From: VBAT01 sp036520835
GTDB taxonomy: Bacteria > Bacteroidota > Bacteroidia > Chitinophagales > Chitinophagaceae
DNA: 64,000 bases
Direction: 5' to 3'
Assembly (NCBI GenBank): GCA_036520835.1
Contig: DATDIX010000041.1
Span: 22,773-86,772, forward strand
Shown here: in pieces, positions 61,233 to 64,000 of the stretch
Numbering within the stretch: the stretch's first letter is position 1
Layout of the letters: every line of letters starts with the position of its first letter
Translations under genes and position numbers: made by a program
Notes under the pieces: model-generated
Told to the model about the DNA's origin: nothing
What the model saw: only the letters and a program-made list of their open reading frames with translations
The model's database searches: none

Positions 61233-61926
61233 ATGACCTTCCGTAAATGATCCTTAATTCTTCGCGGGCAATTTTCAATTCCGTCAGCTGCTTTACCCTT
61301 CTTTTTTCAATGTATACACCGGTTGATATCAGCAGGGAAAAGAAGATATTGACCAGGAAATAGATAAGTTGCGTATCAGCTTTATACGGAGTTTTGAGAA
61401 GATAATAGACAATATAAATAAACATGTATCCGCCATATGCAAACAGCAATGCAGCGGTCATGATTGCTTTGCCCGCAGCCTTTTGATATACGACAGCGAT
61501 CTTTACCTGGTGAATAAAAAATAGCAGCGAAAAGGCAAGTACCATTGAAAGGCCGGGTGCCATTGCTATAATGGCTGCATCAATATTAAACCCGGCGGTT
61601 AACACTACGACTACTTCAAAGAGGACAAGCATCCCGATAATCATCTTCATCCTTTTTCGGAATAAAGCAGTTTTACTGAAGTAAGTCATGAAACCAAGCA
61701 TCAGCGGCGCATCAAGGAAATTATTCAGGATACCATAATAGTCGGTGAAGGACTTTTCAACGGTAAAAAAACCAAGGGTCAGGAAGCTATGCCCTGATAC
61801 AAGTATGTAGTATGCAAGTAAGGCCGGGAAGCTTTTGTACCATGCCAGGCGAAAGAATAATATGATGATGATGGGCAGAAATAAAGCAATCGTGGAAATC
61901 AGGCCCAACACACTGAACCAGGTCAT
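61231..61926 (-). CDS. Seven-helix membrane protein of unknown function
   Basis: The 231-residue protein has about seven hydrophobic helices in regular spacing, then a basic C-terminal helix (YIEKRRVKQLTELKIAREEL). The layout resembles the membrane part of some sensor kinases, but no kinase domain follows. I do not recognise the family. It is convergent with the acyl-CoA dehydrogenase. Confidence 0.7.
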   Translation of the reverse strand: MTWFSVLGLISTIALFLPIIIILFFRLAWYKSFPALLAYYILVSGHSFLTLGFFTVEKSFTDYYGILNNFLDAPLMLGFMTYFSKTALFRKRMKMIIGMLVLFEVVVVLTAGFNIDAAIIAMAPGLSMVLAFSLLFFIHQVKIAVVYQKAAGKAIMTAALLFAYGGYMFIYIVYYLLKTPYKADTQLIYFLVNIFFSLLISTGVYIEKRRVKQLTELKIAREELRIIYGRS

Positions 61927-62123
61927 ACGGAATAAATTTTTTCTTTAGGATAAGGACTAATCTTTATACTATACACAGATCATTTCCTCACTACAATATT
62001 AACGAATATTATATTCACATTATGCTTACTATTAAAGCCTTATACAAAATTCAGTAAAACCGTGACATAGTTCAGTAATATTACGGCCATACGGCTCAAG
62101 GGTTTTTATGTTATCTTACTGTC

Positions 62124-63293
62124 ATGATACGATTAGTCCTGTTTTGTTGCATTTTTTACGGGGTAGAAACCACAATTTTTTCCCAGTCAACTGATTTTTT
62201 AGCTGGCAGAACGACCGGCCCGCTACCTTACCTGGAATATGGTTTGGGTGACGACCGCCTGGGCGGTGCCAAGATGACCTATCTCGATACGAATATTGTA
62301 GTAAAAGTAGTGGATAGTACAAAAGACGATTATAAGGTTCAGCTCTCAAAAAATCATGCTGCCTGGTTGCCAAAAGTGAATTTTATAACAGACAGCCTGC
62401 TGTCTGTTCAACCGTACTACCTGACAGGTAGCTGGAAAGTCTCCGGAGATGACAAATACGATTATATAGTTATAGGGCTTGATGAAAGATTGCCCTATAA
62501 AAGTATTCAGCAGATTAACCCATCGAGAATAGTAGTGGATATTTTCGGCGTCACCAGTAATACGAACTGGATCACCCAGCTTACTACAGCCAAAGAAATA
62601 AAAAATGCGTACTATGAGCAAACAGAGGATGATGTGTTCCGGGTGATCATTGAGTTAAAACATGCCCAGCATTGGGGCTATAGCCTTTATTATGAAGAAA
62701 AGAAACTGGTTATAAAAATCAACCGTCAACCCCGGGTGTTGAGTTTAAGTAAGCTAAAAGTAGCTGTTGATGCGGGTCATGGGGGTGAAAATACAGGAGC
62801 CAGTGGTGTTTTTTCAGGTATTGCTGAAAAGGACTATACCTTAAAGATGGCCAAAGAACTGGAAAAAGCGCTGAAGAAGGAAAAGGCAAAAGTGTTCATG
62901 ACCAGAACTAAAGATACTACGTTAAGTATGATCGAAAGGACAGCCATGTTAAGAGAAGAAGCGCCGGACATTCTTATCAGCATTCATCTTAATTCTTCAG
63001 GAAAAGATACCGTCAAAGGGGTGAGCACTTATTACCGTTATATCGGGTTTCGTCCCCTCACGCAATCAATTTTAAAACGTATGCTGGAGACAGGATTGAG
63101 TGAATTTGGCAATGTCGGCAATTTCAACTTTTCATTAAGCGGCCCTACAGAATATCCCAATTGCCTGGTGGAAGTGGCTTTTTTAAGTAATAAAGAAGAT
63201 GAAAAGCGCATCCGTGACCCAAAGTTTCATAAACTGGTAGCGGCAAAGATCGTTGCCGGAATAAAAGACTGGTTGCTAAAAATGCAGGGGTAA
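62124..63293 (+). CDS. N-acetylmuramoyl-L-alanine amidase (Amidase_3)
   Basis: A signal peptide (ends TIFSQ) precedes an N-terminal ~180-residue domain related to AMIN (PSRIVVDIFGVTSN). The zinc amidase follows at KVAVDAGHGGENTGASG, with a Glu in GIAEKDYTLK, a His in ISIHLNSS and a closing Glu in LVEVAFLSN. The set is complete for cleavage of the amide bond between MurNAc and the stem peptide. It acts in the periplasm in cell separation or wall turnover. Confidence 0.94.
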   Translation: MIRLVLFCCIFYGVETTIFSQSTDFLAGRTTGPLPYLEYGLGDDRLGGAKMTYLDTNIVVKVVDSTKDDYKVQLSKNHAAWLPKVNFITDSLLSVQPYYLTGSWKVSGDDKYDYIVIGLDERLPYKSIQQINPSRIVVDIFGVTSNTNWITQLTTAKEIKNAYYEQTEDDVFRVIIELKHAQHWGYSLYYEEKKLVIKINRQPRVLSLSKLKVAVDAGHGGENTGASGVFSGIAEKDYTLKMAKELEKALKKEKAKVFMTRTKDTTLSMIERTAMLREEAPDILISIHLNSSGKDTVKGVSTYYRYIGFRPLTQSILKRMLETGLSEFGNVGNFNFSLSGPTEYPNCLVEVAFLSNKEDEKRIRDPKFHKLVAAKIVAGIKDWLLKMQG

Positions 63294-63698
63294 CTATTTA
63301 AGATCCGCCGGGAACGGATCGCCACGATGACAGGTGAAACAGGTCACTACTTTCAGGTATTCGGGTCTTTGCAGGGTATCATAGTAAAAATAATCCTTGT
63401 TTATCTGGATGGTCAGCCGCATCATTTTCCGGGCATCTTCTTTCATCGGGTTTTCATCCACTTCGTAATTAAGGCTGTCAGGTAAATTCTTATTGTAAGG
63501 GGTATGGCAAAAAGCGCAATTAACTCCGAGGGCTTTATTATAGGTATGCATGATGCTGTCGAGCTTTTCGTCGCTGATGTCTTTAGGCAAAACTTTTAAA
63601 TTCCTGGCTTTATATTGGGGCAACCGGGTAGCCGCAATGCCGGAAATAACCAATAAAAAGATAACAGATAATGTTATGAATTGCTGCCTGGTGATCAT
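63294..63698 (-). CDS. Exported diheme cytochrome c
   Basis: The 134-residue protein has an N-terminal membrane anchor or signal (FITLSVIFLLVISGIAA) and two heme motifs, CAFCH near residue 60 and CFTCH near residue 122. The pattern LGVNCAFCHTPYN ... VTCFTCHRGDPFP resembles the small cytochromes related to the photosynthetic reaction-centre cytochrome subunit that occur in non-photosynthetic Bacteroidota. It lies directly back-to-back with the amidase stop. Its redox partner is unknown. Confidence 0.85.
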   Translation of the reverse strand: MITRQQFITLSVIFLLVISGIAATRLPQYKARNLKVLPKDISDEKLDSIMHTYNKALGVNCAFCHTPYNKNLPDSLNYEVDENPMKEDARKMMRLTIQINKDYFYYDTLQRPEYLKVVTCFTCHRGDPFPADLK

Positions 63699-63884
63699 AA
63701 ATCAGGGGTTTATAAGGAACAAAATACAAACTATGCCCAAAGCAGACGATTTTCTGTGATGATTAGTGGCATATTCCTGACAAAAGGACGTTGGGAAAAG
63801 CAAGGGGCTGTAAAATTCAGGGGAGTAGCATGGAAGAAACGATTTTTATCTATAAAAGAATTACATTCATATTTTAGCCTTTTG

Positions 63885-63892
63885 TAAATTTG
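63885..63892 (+). promoter_or_regulatory. Candidate -7 promoter box of the terminal oxidoreductase gene
   Basis: TAAATTTG matches the TAnnTTTG consensus and lies 15 bases before the ATG at 63908. No good -33 TTTG is seen at the expected distance, so the call is tentative. Confidence 0.35.
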
Positions 63893-63907
63893 CAGTCAAT
63901 CATTTTT

Positions 63908-64000
63908 ATGGCAGAAACAGTAGCAGCACCATTAACGGCCAAAGATTTTGCAACGGACCAGGAAGTACGCTGGTGCCCCGGTTGTGGCGATTATTCTATA
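63908..64000 (+). CDS. 2-oxoacid:ferredoxin oxidoreductase beta subunit, N-terminal fragment
   Basis: Only 31 residues lie in the window, and the frame runs off its end. The segment ATDQEVRWCPGCGDYSI is the hallmark start of the beta (thiamine diphosphate) subunit of 2-oxoglutarate or 2-oxoacid ferredoxin oxidoreductase, with the CxxC that helps bind an iron-sulfur cluster. The rest of the gene and the alpha subunit are outside the window. Assignment rests on this short motif only. Confidence 0.75.
   Translation, partial: MAETVAAPLTAKDFATDQEVRWCPGCGDYSI

Overview
The window is a chromosomal segment of a Bacteroidota bacterium, most likely family Chitinophagaceae. The evidence is a type IX secretion sorting tail, a TonB receptor with a carboxypeptidase-like N-terminal domain, fused E1 alpha/beta dehydrogenase, DUF6090, DUF3078 and DUF5522 proteins, an alternative complex III - caa3-type oxidase cluster in the usual Bacteroidota order, few Shine-Dalgarno sites, and promoter elements of the TTTG / TAnnTTTG kind. 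I found no phage, insertion sequence, CRISPR array or rRNA.

Layout. 0-9 kb: a retropepsin-like PDZ protease, a pair of M16 peptidases, two tandem von Willebrand A proteins, a small membrane protein and a fused 2-oxoacid dehydrogenase E1. 9-19 kb: a TonB receptor, an SGNH lipoprotein, a DUF418 membrane protein, a serine hydrolase, an AraC regulator, a cupin and a D-aminoacylase-like amidohydrolase. 19-30 kb: an APC permease with two DUF6090 proteins, a DUF2892 protein, a LytS/LytTR two-component pair, a T9SS cargo protein, PurN and a TPR protein. 30.5-47.3 kb: one long plus-strand respiratory cluster, actABCDEF, coxB, coxA, ctaB, two subunit III genes, subunit IV, a Sco copper chaperone and DUF420. 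It carries electrons from menaquinol through alternative complex III to a heme-copper oxidase and supplies heme O and copper for the oxidase. 47-50.7 kb: a PepSY protein, an alkyltransferase-like protein, DUF5522, TrmB and DUF3078. 51.3-58.7 kb: an Lrp regulator and a surface polysaccharide group (flippase, Wzz-like protein, O-antigen ligase, glycosyltransferase) with an ABC permease and a hydrolase. 58.7-64 kb: MarR, acyl-CoA dehydrogenase, a membrane protein, an amidase, a diheme cytochrome and the start of a 2-oxoacid:ferredoxin oxidoreductase beta subunit.

Two things stand out. First, the 620-base gap at 50.7-51.3 kb holds an apparently independent minus-strand RNA gene. It has a Bacteroidota promoter, an intrinsic terminator and a complete class II tRNA-like cloverleaf whose variable arm is about 99 nt and itself folds. 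Second, the window carries several families of short palindromic repeats. They fill gene junctions of the respiratory operon, are nested in one another, and in several places are translated in frame (PurN, the E1 fusion linker, CoxC N-terminus, CtaB C-terminus, DUF5522 tail, DUF6090 and an alpha/beta hydrolase).
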